A stretch of DNA of 64,000 bases from positions 103,404 through 167,403 of the forward strand of contig JADCGQ010000022.1 of NCBI GenBank assembly GCA_020248945.1, written 5' to 3'. The notes beneath the pieces were generated by a model, which saw nothing but the letters and a program-made list of their open reading frames with translations, ran no database searches and was not told the DNA's origin. The stretch comes from Rubrivivax sp. (GTDB lineage: Bacteria > Pseudomonadota > Gammaproteobacteria > Burkholderiales > Burkholderiaceae_C). Shown piece after piece: positions 38,395 through 47,359 of this stretch. The position numbers and the translations under genes are program-made. The first letter of the stretch is position 1. Each line of letters starts with the position of its first letter.

Positions 38395-39552
38395 TCAACG
38401 GATCCACAACCGGATGGCGTCCCAGGCGCGCCCGAGCACGCCGGCCAGCGGCACGGCCTGCTGCACCACCAGCGGCACGTTGGCCACCGGCGTGCCGCCG
38501 GTGGTGACGACCTCGATGCGCCCGACCTCCTGGCCCTGCACCAGCGGTGCCACGAGCGGCTCGGTGCGCGTGAGCGTCGTCTGCAGGCGAGCGCCATCGC
38601 CACGGGGCACGGTGACCACCAGCGCGCCGGCAGCGCCCAGCGCCACGGTGTTGGCTGCACCCTTCCACACCGGCACGCTCGTCACCGGCTGGCCGGCGGT
38701 GTACAGGCGTACCGCGTCCCAGGCCTGCCAGCCCCAGTTGAGCAGCTTCTGCGCTTCGCCGGCGGCGGCCTCGCGGCTGCTGGCGCCCGAGAGCACCACG
38801 AGCAGGCGCCGCGGGCCTGCGGGGGTGTCGCGCAGCGCCGTGGCCACCACCCCGTGGCCGGCGGACGGCGAGGCCATCACGGCCAGGCCGCCGATGCTGC
38901 CGTCGCGCGCCAGCAGCAGGTTGGGGTTGACCTGGCGCACGCCGGCGTGCTCGAGCTGGCGCAGCGCGAACAGCGGCAAGGCGTCGGCGTGTTCGCTCAT
39001 CAGCCGCGCGGCCAGCGTGGCCAGCTCGCGCGGCGTGCTGGTCTGCCCGCTGGCCGGCTCGCCCGTGGGGCTGCGGAACAGGGTTTGCGACAGGCCAAGG
39101 GCCAGGGCGCGGCGGTTCATCTGCGCCACGAAGTCCTCGACCGAACCCGACACGCCTTCGGCCAGCGCCACGGCGGCATCGCGCGCGCCGAGCACGGCCA
39201 CGCCGCGCAGCAACTCGTCGATGCGCAGGGTGCCGGTGGCGTACATCAGCGGCACGCCGGGGCGGCGTTCGGCGCGCGCGCGCGGCGACACCGCCAGCGT
39301 GGCGTCGCGGGCCGGCCGGCCGTCCTGCATGGCGCCGAGCGCGACGTAGGCCGTCATCAGCGCGGTGGCTCCGGCGGGGTCGAGCGCGGTGTCGGCCTCG
39401 TGCGCGGAGAGCACGCGGCCGCTGGCGAGGTCGATCAGCAGGTGCTGGCGCGCGGCCACCTCGGGCGGTGTCGGCGTGTCGGCCGACGCGGTCAGCGCCA
39501 GCAGGCCCAGGCCGAGGACCAGCAGCCGCCGCATGAAGGCGCCGGGCGTCAC
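38395..39552 (-). CDS. DacA/DacC-like D,D-carboxypeptidase homologue lacking all catalytic motifs (probable pseudoenzyme)
   Basis: A 385-residue protein with the layout of low-molecular-weight penicillin-binding proteins: signal peptide (residues ~7-24), peptidase S11 domain (to ~265), PBP5 C-terminal beta domain, and a terminal amphipathic helix (LGRAWDAIRLWIR) that would anchor it to the inner membrane. The three active-site motifs are replaced. SxxK in DPASLTK is DPAGATA (Gly61, Ala64). SGN is GAR (Gly122, Arg124). KTG is AVM (224-226). Surrounding residues align well, so the frame is right. It should not hydrolyse or bind beta-lactams in the normal way, and may bind peptidoglycan as a scaffold. 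Start GTG 39552 overlaps the hydrolase stop; ATG 39534 is an alternative. Confidence 0.85.
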   Translation of the reverse strand: MTPGAFMRRLLVLGLGLLALTASADTPTPPEVAARQHLLIDLASGRVLSAHEADTALDPAGATALMTAYVALGAMQDGRPARDATLAVSPRARAERRPGVPLMYATGTLRIDELLRGVAVLGARDAAVALAEGVSGSVEDFVAQMNRRALALGLSQTLFRSPTGEPASGQTSTPRELATLAARLMSEHADALPLFALRQLEHAGVRQVNPNLLLARDGSIGGLAVMASPSAGHGVVATALRDTPAGPRRLLVVLSGASSREAAAGEAQKLLNWGWQAWDAVRLYTAGQPVTSVPVWKGAANTVALGAAGALVVTVPRGDGARLQTTLTRTEPLVAPLVQGQEVGRIEVVTTGGTPVANVPLVVQQAVPLAGVLGRAWDAIRLWIR

Positions 39553-40181
39553 GGCACGCGCGCCGCCAGGGCGCCGACGACGATCTGCCGCAGCGTCGGC
39601 AGCAGGCCGTGGAAGAAGTGCCCGGCGCCGGGCAGCACCGTCACCGGCAGCGTCTGCGGGCGCGCCCAGTCGAGCACCGCGGCCAGCGGCACGACGTCGT
39701 CGACCTCGCCGTGCACCACCAGCGTGTCGGCCGGCACCGGGGCGACCTCGAAGTTCACGACCGCCGGGCCGATGAGCACCAGCCGTTCGGCGGCTTCTCC
39801 GGCATCGGCCAGCGCGCGCGCGGCCTGCGACGCGACATAGCCACCGAACGAAAAGCCACCGAGCAGCAGCGGCTCGCCCGCGGCACGGAAGTGCTCAATG
39901 ACGGCGCGGGCGTCGTCGATCTCGCCACGGCCCGCGTCCCAGCTGCCCGCCGAGCCGCCGACGCCGCGGAAGTTGAAGCGCACTGCGCGCCAGCCGCTCA
40001 GCACCGCGGCGCGGGCCAGGGTCTGCACGACCTTGTTGTCCATCGTGCCGCCGTGCAGCGGGTGCGGGTGGCACAGCACGGCAACCCCGCGCAGCGGCAC
40101 GCCCAGTGCGGGTGCATCGACGGCGCAGGCCAGCTCGCCAGCCGGCCCTGGGATCGCGAGGCGCTCGGTGAGCGCGTTCAT
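39549..40181 (-). CDS. Alpha/beta hydrolase of the CocE/NonD-like small type
   Basis: A 210-residue serine hydrolase. The nucleophile elbow is GGFSFGGYVAS. The oxyanion region is LCHPHPLHGGTMDNK near residue 40, a hallmark of this short alpha/beta hydrolase group. RFNFRGVGGSAG follows. Catalytic Asp and His candidates are in HGEVDDVVPL and GAGHFFHG. The substrate is unknown. The stop overlaps the GTG start of the downstream penicillin-binding-protein homologue, suggesting coupling. The ferredoxin gene ends 16 bp upstream. Confidence 0.87.
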   Translation of the reverse strand: MNALTERLAIPGPAGELACAVDAPALGVPLRGVAVLCHPHPLHGGTMDNKVVQTLARAAVLSGWRAVRFNFRGVGGSAGSWDAGRGEIDDARAVIEHFRAAGEPLLLGGFSFGGYVASQAARALADAGEAAERLVLIGPAVVNFEVAPVPADTLVVHGEVDDVVPLAAVLDWARPQTLPVTVLPGAGHFFHGLLPTLRQIVVGALAARVP

Positions 40182-40197
40182 CGGGCGGGCAGGGGCC

Positions 40198-40524
40198 TCA
40201 GCGGCCCACGTCGGCCGGCAGCACGAGGCGTTCGACCACCTCGCCACCCTGGAGATGGCGCTCGACGATCTCGTCGATATCGTCCTTGTCGACGTAGGTG
40301 TACCAGGTGCCTTCGGGGTAGACCACGGCCACCGGGCCGCCGGCGCAGCGGTCCAGGCAACCGGCCTTGTTGATGCGCACGCCACCCGGGCCGGCCAGGC
40401 CCGCGGCCTTGACACGCGCCTTGCAGTGGTCGAAGGCGGCCTGCGGGCCGTGTTGCGCGCACGAGGCTTCGCCATTGCTGCGCTCGTTGAGGCAGAAGAA
40501 GACGTGGTGCTTGTAGTAGCTCAT
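40198..40524 (-). CDS. Thioredoxin-like [2Fe-2S] ferredoxin
   Basis: A 108-residue cytoplasmic protein of the thioredoxin-fold [2Fe-2S] ferredoxin family. The four cluster cysteines are visible in the expected spacing: VFFCLNERSNGEASCAQHG, then NKAGCLDRCAGGP. The C-terminal part WYTYVDKDDIDEIVERHL is typical. The redox partner is unknown. The gene lies 25 bp after a VanZ-like membrane protein and 16 bp before the hydrolase. Confidence 0.92.
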   Translation of the reverse strand: MSYYKHHVFFCLNERSNGEASCAQHGPQAAFDHCKARVKAAGLAGPGGVRINKAGCLDRCAGGPVAVVYPEGTWYTYVDKDDIDEIVERHLQGGEVVERLVLPADVGR

Positions 40525-40549
40525 CCGCGCCGATTGTAGGCAGCGGCCC

Positions 40550-41674
40550 TCATTCGCCGCGCCGGGGAGGGCGTGCCAGCCGCGCCAGCAGCCAGGCCAT
40601 CGCCAGCCAGGGCCAGAGCCAGCCGAGCCACTGCGCGACGCCGTGGAAACGCACGAAGCGGCCCTGCTCCCAGGCTTGCAGGCTCTGCGCCAGGTAGGGG
40701 TCGCCCGGCGCCTGCGACAGCAGGGCCACCATCGCGACCAAGGCCATCAAGCCCAGGCCGCAGACCAGCCGCGCCGGCAGCGCCACGCAGGCCAGTGCCA
40801 ACAGCAGGCCGGCCAGCAGCGCGGGCACGGTGCGCGGGCCGATCCAGGCCAGCGCGTTGTGCGGGCCGAAGTTCAGCGCCGTCGACAGCGTCATGGTCAA
40901 CAGCGCCAGCGCCAGCGCGCCCAGCGCCAGGCCGAGGCGGCGCCAGCCCCGGGGCGTGACGGCGTAGGCCACGACGCAAGGCGCGAGCAGGCCCAGCGCC
41001 GTGGCCATCAATTCCGCCAGCGGCGACAGCGGCGCCAGGCTCGCCGCGGGGGTTTCGAGCAGCGGCTGCAGCGAGGCGGCCCAGTCGACCCCGGCCAGCC
41101 GCTCGGCCAGCCACTCGCGGGCACGATCGACGCCGTGGCCCAGGCCCAGTGGCACCGGGGCCGGAAACAGCAGCGCCAGCGGCCACAGCGCCAGCAGCGC
41201 CAGCGCATAGGCGGCATCGCCCGTGAACCAGCGCTCGCGCAGCGCGTTCCAGCGGTCCACCAGGCCGGTGACCTGCAAGCCCCAGGCGAACACCGCGCCG
41301 GCCAGGGCGCCGGCCGTGTTGAGTTCGAAGTCACCGCGCGTGGGCACGCGGTCGGGCACGAAGAACTGCAGGCACTCGCAGGCGTACGACAGTGCCGCCG
41401 CCAGCAGCACCGCCAGCGGCACCGCCCAGCGGGCGCCCCAGCCGCTGCGCAGCAGGGCCAGCGCGAGCAGCAGCGCCAGCGGTGCATAACCCAGGCCGTT
41501 GGACCAGCGGTCGAAATCGTCCTGGTGGATGGCCTGTGGCAGCACCAGCAGTTCCAGCGCCGTGCGCCCGGGTGGCCAGCGCCAGCCCTCGAACGGGTAC
41601 AGGCTGGCGTACAGCACCAGCAGCGCATAGGCCAGCGCCAGCCAGGTGGCCGAGCTGCGGTGGCGCGTGTTCAT
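40550..41674 (-). CDS. VanZ-like membrane protein
   Basis: A 374-residue inner-membrane protein. The N-terminal VanZ-like region (residues ~1-140) contains ALLVLYASLYPFEGWRWPP and the segment CECLQFFVPDRVPTRGDFELN, with the Glu and Asp residues conserved in VanZ proteins. The remaining part has several more hydrophobic helices. VanZ in enterococci gives low-level teicoplanin resistance, but in proteobacteria the role is unknown. It is twice the length of VanZ alone. It is in a minus-strand run between hemJ and the ferredoxin gene. Confidence 0.83.
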   Translation of the reverse strand: MNTRHRSSATWLALAYALLVLYASLYPFEGWRWPPGRTALELLVLPQAIHQDDFDRWSNGLGYAPLALLLALALLRSGWGARWAVPLAVLLAAALSYACECLQFFVPDRVPTRGDFELNTAGALAGAVFAWGLQVTGLVDRWNALRERWFTGDAAYALALLALWPLALLFPAPVPLGLGHGVDRAREWLAERLAGVDWAASLQPLLETPAASLAPLSPLAELMATALGLLAPCVVAYAVTPRGWRRLGLALGALALALLTMTLSTALNFGPHNALAWIGPRTVPALLAGLLLALACVALPARLVCGLGLMALVAMVALLSQAPGDPYLAQSLQAWEQGRFVRFHGVAQWLGWLWPWLAMAWLLARLARPPRRGE

Positions 41675-41708
41675 GGCGGCACCCGGGGTATCACCTCGGG
41701 GTGTGCCG

Positions 41709-42137
41709 TCAGAACGGCTTCACGACGACGAGCACCACGATGGCCGCGAAGCCCAGCACCGAGACTTCGTTGAAGACGCGGAACCAGCGGTGGCTCCTGG
41801 TATTGGCCATCTGCTCGAAGCGGCGCAGCAGGGCGCCACACATGAAGTGGTAGCCGATCACGCCCAGCACCAGCGCCAGCTTGGCGTGCATCCAGCCGCC
41901 GCCGATGCCGCAGCCCAGCCACAGCCACAAGCCGAGCACCAGCGCCGGCACCATCAGCAGGCCCGAGAAGCGGTAGAGCTTGCGGCCCATCAGCAGCAGC
42001 CGCTCGCGCTCGGCGTGGCTGTCGGCCGGCACCATGGCCAGGTTGACGAAGATCCGCGGCAGGTAGAACAGGCCCGCGAACCAGCTCGCGACGAAGACGA
42101 TGTGGAAGGCCTTGAGCCAGAGGTAAGCACTGCACAT
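41709..42137 (-). CDS. hemJ: HemJ protoporphyrinogen IX oxidase
   Basis: A 142-residue inner-membrane protein with about four helices. HemJ oxidises protoporphyrinogen IX to protoporphyrin IX, the second-last step of haem synthesis. The conserved His is in LKAFHIVFVASWFAGLFYLP. The conserved Lys is in MHAKLALVLGVIGYH. The start ATG at 42137 fits the family; the frame is open far upstream through the hemB promoter and start, which is not plausible coding. It is divergent from hemB, 202 bp apart, so two haem-pathway steps share a promoter region. Confidence 0.92.
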   Translation of the reverse strand: MCSAYLWLKAFHIVFVASWFAGLFYLPRIFVNLAMVPADSHAERERLLLMGRKLYRFSGLLMVPALVLGLWLWLGCGIGGGWMHAKLALVLGVIGYHFMCGALLRRFEQMANTRSHRWFRVFNEVSVLGFAAIVVLVVVKPF

Positions 42138-43353
<1,216 letters not shown>

Positions 43354-43377
43354 GGCCGGCCTCAGCGTCGAGTCCGC

Positions 43378-44481
43378 ATGCGCGTCTTCCACTTCGCTGG
43401 CGATCAGTTCCGCGAGCTCGACGGCCTGCCCGAGACGATGCCCGAGCAGGGCTTCCTGTGGGTGGGCAGCGCGCGCCGCGAGTTCGAGGTGCAGGCCGCC
43501 GAAATGCAGGGCGCGCTTCAGCGCTGGACGGGCGGCCAGCTCGTCGACCTGCACTTGTCCGATCTGCTGAACAACCAGCTGCCGAGCCACTTCGACAGCA
43601 CCAGCTGGTACGACGTGATGGTGTTCCGGCGCCTGGCCCCCGGCGCCGGCACCGAGGATCTCTTCGTCGACGATTCGCGCGGCACCTTGGCCGGCGCACG
43701 CAAGGCGCTCAGGAGCATCGACACCAGCCCGGTGGGCTTTGCGGTCTTCGACCGCGTGCTCATCACGGTGCACCCGGCGGAATGCGCGGTACGCGAGTAC
43801 TTCGCCACGCGGCTGGCGGCCATGGCCGGCGGGCCCGAATCGCGCATGGGCGTGCGCCTGCCGACCAGCCCCGCCGACCTGATGCTGCGCATGGTCAACC
43901 ACATGGTCGACAGCTACCTCGACCTGCGTCGCTTGCTGACGCGTCAGCTCGGCTACCTGCAGCAGGAGCTGCTCGATCCGCGCAGCCGCTTCAACGACTG
44001 GGCGATGCTGCTGGACAGCCGCACCACGCTGCACATGCTGGAGGACACCTGCGAAGACCAGCGCAGCGCAGCGCAGGAGTGGATCGACGCACTCGACGAA
44101 TGGCCCGACGAGCCCGCGCCCGACAAGCGCCGCGAACGCGAACTGCTGCGCGTGCGCTCGCGCGACGTGCTCGAGCACATCGAACGCGTGCTGACCCATG
44201 TGCGACGCCTGGAGCACAGTGCCGAGACGGCGGTGCAGATGCACTTCAGCGCTTTAGGCCACCGCACCAACGACATCATGCGCACGCTCACCGCGCTGAC
44301 GGCCATCTTCCTGCCGCTGAACCTGATCACCGGCTTCTTCGGCATGAACTTCGAGTTCCTGCCGCTCATCCACGACAGCTCGGGCGTCTGGGTCGCCATT
44401 CTCCTGATGGTGGCCGTGGTCGGGGGCCTTGTGCTGATGTTCCGCCGCAATCGCTACCTCGGTCCGCGCGGCGAAGACTGA
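43378..44481 (+). CDS. corA: CorA-family Mg2+ transporter
   Basis: A 367-residue protein. A large cytoplasmic N-terminal domain (residues ~1-300) is followed by two C-terminal helices. The signature pore motif GMN is in LITGFFGMNFEFLP, and the second helix is VWVAILLMVAVVGGLVLMF. A charged tail ends the protein. CorA forms a pentamer and admits Mg2+ (also Co2+ and Ni2+). It lies close after hemB, whose product needs Mg2+ in this enzyme type. Its stop overlaps the start of the EamA gene by one base (TGATG). Confidence 0.93.
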   Translation: MRVFHFAGDQFRELDGLPETMPEQGFLWVGSARREFEVQAAEMQGALQRWTGGQLVDLHLSDLLNNQLPSHFDSTSWYDVMVFRRLAPGAGTEDLFVDDSRGTLAGARKALRSIDTSPVGFAVFDRVLITVHPAECAVREYFATRLAAMAGGPESRMGVRLPTSPADLMLRMVNHMVDSYLDLRRLLTRQLGYLQQELLDPRSRFNDWAMLLDSRTTLHMLEDTCEDQRSAAQEWIDALDEWPDEPAPDKRRERELLRVRSRDVLEHIERVLTHVRRLEHSAETAVQMHFSALGHRTNDIMRTLTALTAIFLPLNLITGFFGMNFEFLPLIHDSSGVWVAILLMVAVVGGLVLMFRRNRYLGPRGED

Positions 44482-45377
44482 TGCCCCTGCTCACTCCGCG
44501 CCAGTTCTGGGTGCTGGCCGCGTTGACCCTGGTGTGGGGCCTGAACTGGCCGGTGATGAAGGCGGGCGTCAGCGGCCTGCCGTCGGCGCCGAGCCTGTTT
44601 CCGCCGCTCACCTTTCGGGCTGCGTCGATGTGGCTGGGCCTGCCCGTGCTGGCGCTGGCACTGCTGGTACTGAGAGTGCCGTTCGCGGTGCCGCGGCGGC
44701 ATTGGCGCGAGCTGGTGCTGCTGACGGCGTCGAACATGCTGGTCTGGCACGTCGTCATCATCATCGGCGTGCAGCAGCTGAGCTCGGGGCGTTCGGCCAT
44801 CCTCGGCTACACGATGCCGGTGTTCGCGGCGCTGTGGGGCCGCTGGATCTGGGGCGATCGGCTGGCGCCGCAGGCCTGGGCCGGCGTGGCCGCGGCCGCC
44901 GGTGGCGTACTGCTGCTGCTGTGGAGCGAGCTGTCGGCCTTCGGTGGCCAACCCGATGCGGTGCTGGCCATCGTCGTGGCCGCGGCGGTGTGGGCCTATG
45001 GCACACACCGCCTGCGCCGCAGCACCATCGACGTGCCGCTGCTGGCCATCGTGTTCTGGATGACAGCGCTCACGGCGGTGGTCATGCTGCTGGCGGCCCT
45101 GGCCTTCGAGCGGCCGCAGTGGCGCGCGCCCGAGCCGCTGGTCTGGGGCAGCATCGTCTACAACGCCATCGGCGTGTTCGGCTTTGCCCACGCGGCCTGG
45201 TTCTACCTGGCGCGCACGATGCCGCCGGTGGCCAGTTCGATCAGCGTGATGCTGATCCCGGTGCTGGGCGTGTTCAGCGGCGCGGTGCTGCTGGGCGCGA
45301 CGGTGCACGGCACCGACTGGGCCGCGGTGGCGTTGATCGTGCTGGCCATTGCGCTCGTGCTGCTGCGCCGGCCTTGA
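44481..45377 (+). CDS. EamA-family (DMT) transporter
   Basis: A 298-residue inner-membrane protein with ten hydrophobic segments in two EamA halves. The first half starts ALTLVWGLNWPVMKAGV and includes SSGRSAILGYTMPVFAALWG. The second includes FGFAHAAWFYLARTMPPVAS and VMLIPVLGVFSGAVLLG. Members export amino acids or other metabolites; the substrate is unknown. The ATG at 44481 overlaps the corA stop by one base. The reading frame is open over 1 kb upstream as a shadow of corA. A 600-bp gene-free gap follows. Confidence 0.88.
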   Translation: MPLLTPRQFWVLAALTLVWGLNWPVMKAGVSGLPSAPSLFPPLTFRAASMWLGLPVLALALLVLRVPFAVPRRHWRELVLLTASNMLVWHVVIIIGVQQLSSGRSAILGYTMPVFAALWGRWIWGDRLAPQAWAGVAAAAGGVLLLLWSELSAFGGQPDAVLAIVVAAAVWAYGTHRLRRSTIDVPLLAIVFWMTALTAVVMLLAALAFERPQWRAPEPLVWGSIVYNAIGVFGFAHAAWFYLARTMPPVASSISVMLIPVLGVFSGAVLLGATVHGTDWAAVALIVLAIALVLLRRP

Positions 45378-45506
45378 CCGGTTCGGCGGGGCGTCTGGAT
45401 GGGGCTCGATACCGTGCAATCGCTGGCTCCCGGCAATGTCGCCTTGCCCGCAGGGCGGGTGCACGCTGTCGGCCTGGAGCGGCCGGTCTGAGCCGACCCT
45501 CAACAA

Positions 45507-45546
45507 CCGTTCGGGCTGAGCCTGTCGAAGCCCTCTCCCAGGCACC
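45507..45546 (-). repeat. Dispersed repeat, inverted single copy with extended homology
   Basis: The core CCGTTCGGGCTGAGCC plus TGTCGAAG (45507-45530) is the reverse complement of the tandem units that start at 45692. Homology with the copy at 57929-57968 continues to CCAGGCACC at 45538-45546, about 35 of 40 bases identical. It lies 130 bp after the stop of the EamA transporter. Confidence 0.9.
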
Positions 45547-45691
45547 GCGCGTCGCGTCAGGCGGTGCGCGGTGCAGCCGCCAGGTGGGGCAGTCGGCCCC
45601 CCGGGGCCGACCGCTTCAACTCACGCCGCAGCCGCCGCCCGCACAGGCCTTTGCTGCTGCGGTGCTTCGGGGGGGTGGTGCGGCACCAGGG

Positions 45692-45846
45692 TTCGACAGG
45701 CTCAGCCCGAACGGAGGGGAGGACTTCGACAGGCTCAGCCCGAACGGAGGGGAGGGCGTCGACAGGCTCAGCCCGAACGGAGGGGAGGGCTTCGACAGGC
45801 TCAGCCCGAACGGAGGGGAGGGCTTCGACAGGCTCAGCCCGAACGG
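45692..45846 (+). repeat. Five tandem copies of a 23-bp element with 33-bp period
   Basis: Copies start at 45692, 45725, 45758, 45791 and 45824. Each core begins TTCGACAGGCTCAG (GTCGAC in the third copy) and ends CCCGAACGG. They are separated by the 10-base spacer AGGGGAGGxx. The core is an imperfect palindrome: TTCG..GGCT-C-AGCC-CGAA. The near-identity of the units including spacers shows recent amplification. The spacers are constant, so it is not CRISPR. I recognise the core type as resembling short dispersed repeats found in many proteobacterial genomes. Confidence 0.92.
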
Positions 45847-45940
45847 CTGTTGTGGGGGTGGGCCGAGAACGGCCGCATCGGGCCGTCAGGAGCCCTTGGT
45901 CTCGGCCTGCGTGAGCACACAGCCGGCAACCCCTTCGTCC

Positions 45941-45960
45941 ATCGATGCGCCAGCATCGAT
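45941..45960 (-). terminator. Hairpin downstream of amiC
   Basis: ATCGATGC (45941-45948) and GCATCGAT (45953-45960) form a perfect 8-bp stem with loop GCCA, 18 bp past the amiC stop codon. There is no T-run, so any termination role would need Rho or act through mRNA 3'-end stability. Confidence 0.35.
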
Positions 45961-45978
45961 CAGCCCCGCTCGCCCCGA

Positions 45979-47349
45979 TTACAGTGATCGTCTCCGGGCC
46001 AGCGGCGGGTTGCGTTCGAAGTAGCGCTGGATGCCCTCGGCCAGTGCCCGCACCAGCTCGGCCCGGAACGCCGGGTCGCGCAGGCGCTGCTCTTCCTCGG
46101 GGTTCGAGATGAAGGCCGTCTCGACCAGGATGCTCGGGATGTCCGGCGCCTTCAGCACCGCGAAGCCCGCCTGCTCGACCTGGCGCTTGTGCAGCCGGCC
46201 GACGCGGCCGATGCGTTGCAGCACCTCGGCGCCGAGCTTGAGGCTGTCGTTGATCTGCGCCGTGGTGCTCATGTCGGCCATGGCCGCGAGCAGCTGCCGG
46301 TCGGCGGTGGACTTGAGGCCCGCGACGTTGACGCCACCGACGCGGTCGGCCGCGTTTTCGCGTTCGGCCATCCAGCGTGCGGCGCTGCTGGTGGCGCCGC
46401 TTGTGGACAGCGCAAACACGCTGGCACCGCGCGCCTCGCGCCGCACGAAGGCGTCGGCGTGGATGCTCACGAACAGGTCGGCCTGCACGCGCCGCGCCTT
46501 GCGCACGCGCTCGGCCAGCGGCACGAAGAAGTCGCCATCGCGCGTGAGCATCACGCGCATGCCGGGCACGGCGTTGAGGCGGTCGCGCAGCGCCAGCGCC
46601 ACCGACAGCACCACGTCCTTCTCGCGCAGGCCAGTGGGGCCGACGGCGCCGGGGTCTTCGCCGCCGTGGCCGGGATCGAGGGCGACGATGATGAGGCGGT
46701 CGACGCGGCGGCGCTCTTCGGCGGTGGCGGGCGGCGGTGGCGGTTTGGGCGCTGGCGTCTGCAGCACCGGTGGCGCCGAGGCGGCGGCCACCAGCGGCGG
46801 TGCGGTGGCCGGCACGACCGCACCCTGCGGGCGGGGTTCCTCGATGCGCGCGATCAGCTCGCCTAGCGCGTCTTGCACGGCCTGCGCGGCGCGCTGCTCG
46901 GCGGCTTCCTTGTCGCGCACCAGCGCCAGCAGCGGATCGGCCTCCTGCATCGGGTACAGGTCGAAGACGAGGCGGTGGCTGTACGGCGGCACCGGCGTCA
47001 GCGTGAACTGCTCGGGCCGCACCGGCTGCTTCAGGTCGAACACCAGGCGCACCACGCGCGGCTGGTACTGGCCCACGCGCACGCCGGCGATGAAGGGGTC
47101 GTCGGCTCGCACCTGGCCGACCAGTTGGCGCAGCGCGGGGTCGAGCGCGAGCTGGTCGATGTCGACCACCAGCCGCGGCGGGCCCTCGACCAGCGTGTGC
47201 GTGGCGGCCAGCAGGGTGTCGGACTCGATGGTCACGCGCGTGTAGTCGCGCGCCGGCCACAGGCGCACGGCCACGATGCCGGCGCCAAGGCCGATCTGCG
47301 GCGCGGTGAGCAGCAGCACCGTGGTGCCGAGCGCGGTGCGGCGCTTCAT
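45979..47349 (-). CDS. amiC: N-acetylmuramoyl-L-alanine amidase (AmiC type) with AMIN domain
   Basis: A 456-residue periplasmic cell-wall hydrolase that splits daughter cells by cutting the stem peptide from MurNAc. MKRRTALGTT starts a twin-arginine-like signal, as in E. coli AmiC. An AMIN domain covers about residues 25-135, then a Pro/Ala linker (~180-225), then the Amidase_3 domain. The zinc ligands and catalytic Glu are visible: LDPGHGGEDPGA, LREKDVVLS, VSIHADAF and ILVETAFISNPEEE. The start at 47349 was chosen for the signal peptide; the tsaE stop lies 10 bp upstream. Confidence 0.94.
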   Translation of the reverse strand: MKRRTALGTTVLLLTAPQIGLGAGIVAVRLWPARDYTRVTIESDTLLAATHTLVEGPPRLVVDIDQLALDPALRQLVGQVRADDPFIAGVRVGQYQPRVVRLVFDLKQPVRPEQFTLTPVPPYSHRLVFDLYPMQEADPLLALVRDKEAAEQRAAQAVQDALGELIARIEEPRPQGAVVPATAPPLVAAASAPPVLQTPAPKPPPPPATAEERRRVDRLIIVALDPGHGGEDPGAVGPTGLREKDVVLSVALALRDRLNAVPGMRVMLTRDGDFFVPLAERVRKARRVQADLFVSIHADAFVRREARGASVFALSTSGATSSAARWMAERENAADRVGGVNVAGLKSTADRQLLAAMADMSTTAQINDSLKLGAEVLQRIGRVGRLHKRQVEQAGFAVLKAPDIPSILVETAFISNPEEEQRLRDPAFRAELVRALAEGIQRYFERNPPLARRRSL

Positions 47350-47359
47350 GCGGGAGGGT

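Larger units (their letters stand above)
45378..45978. other. Gene-free gap between convergent genes, rich in repeats
   Basis: About 600 bp with no credible gene, between the EamA transporter (+) and amiC (-). It contains one inverted copy (45507-45530) and five tandem copies (45692-45846) of a 23-bp element. A perfect 9-bp inverted repeat with a 2-base centre (GTCGGCCCC and GGGGCCGAC, 45592-45611) and an 8-bp hairpin (45941-45960) also lie here. Several frames stay open only because the tandem period, 33 bp, is a multiple of three. Confidence 0.85.

Noticed and set aside
38395..39552. Loss of DacA motifs explained by frameshifts or sequencing errors
   Set aside because: Residues on both sides of each motif align in one continuous frame, and the three changed sites are far apart, so local frame errors cannot explain them.
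45692..45846. CRISPR-like regular spacing of the 23-bp units
   Set aside because: The 10-base spacers are almost identical to each other, units are too short, and no cas genes are present.
45557..45987. Open frames with 11-residue repeated peptides across the tandem array
   Set aside because: They arise because the 33-bp period is a multiple of three, which keeps several frames open on both strands. They have no start signals or family resemblance.
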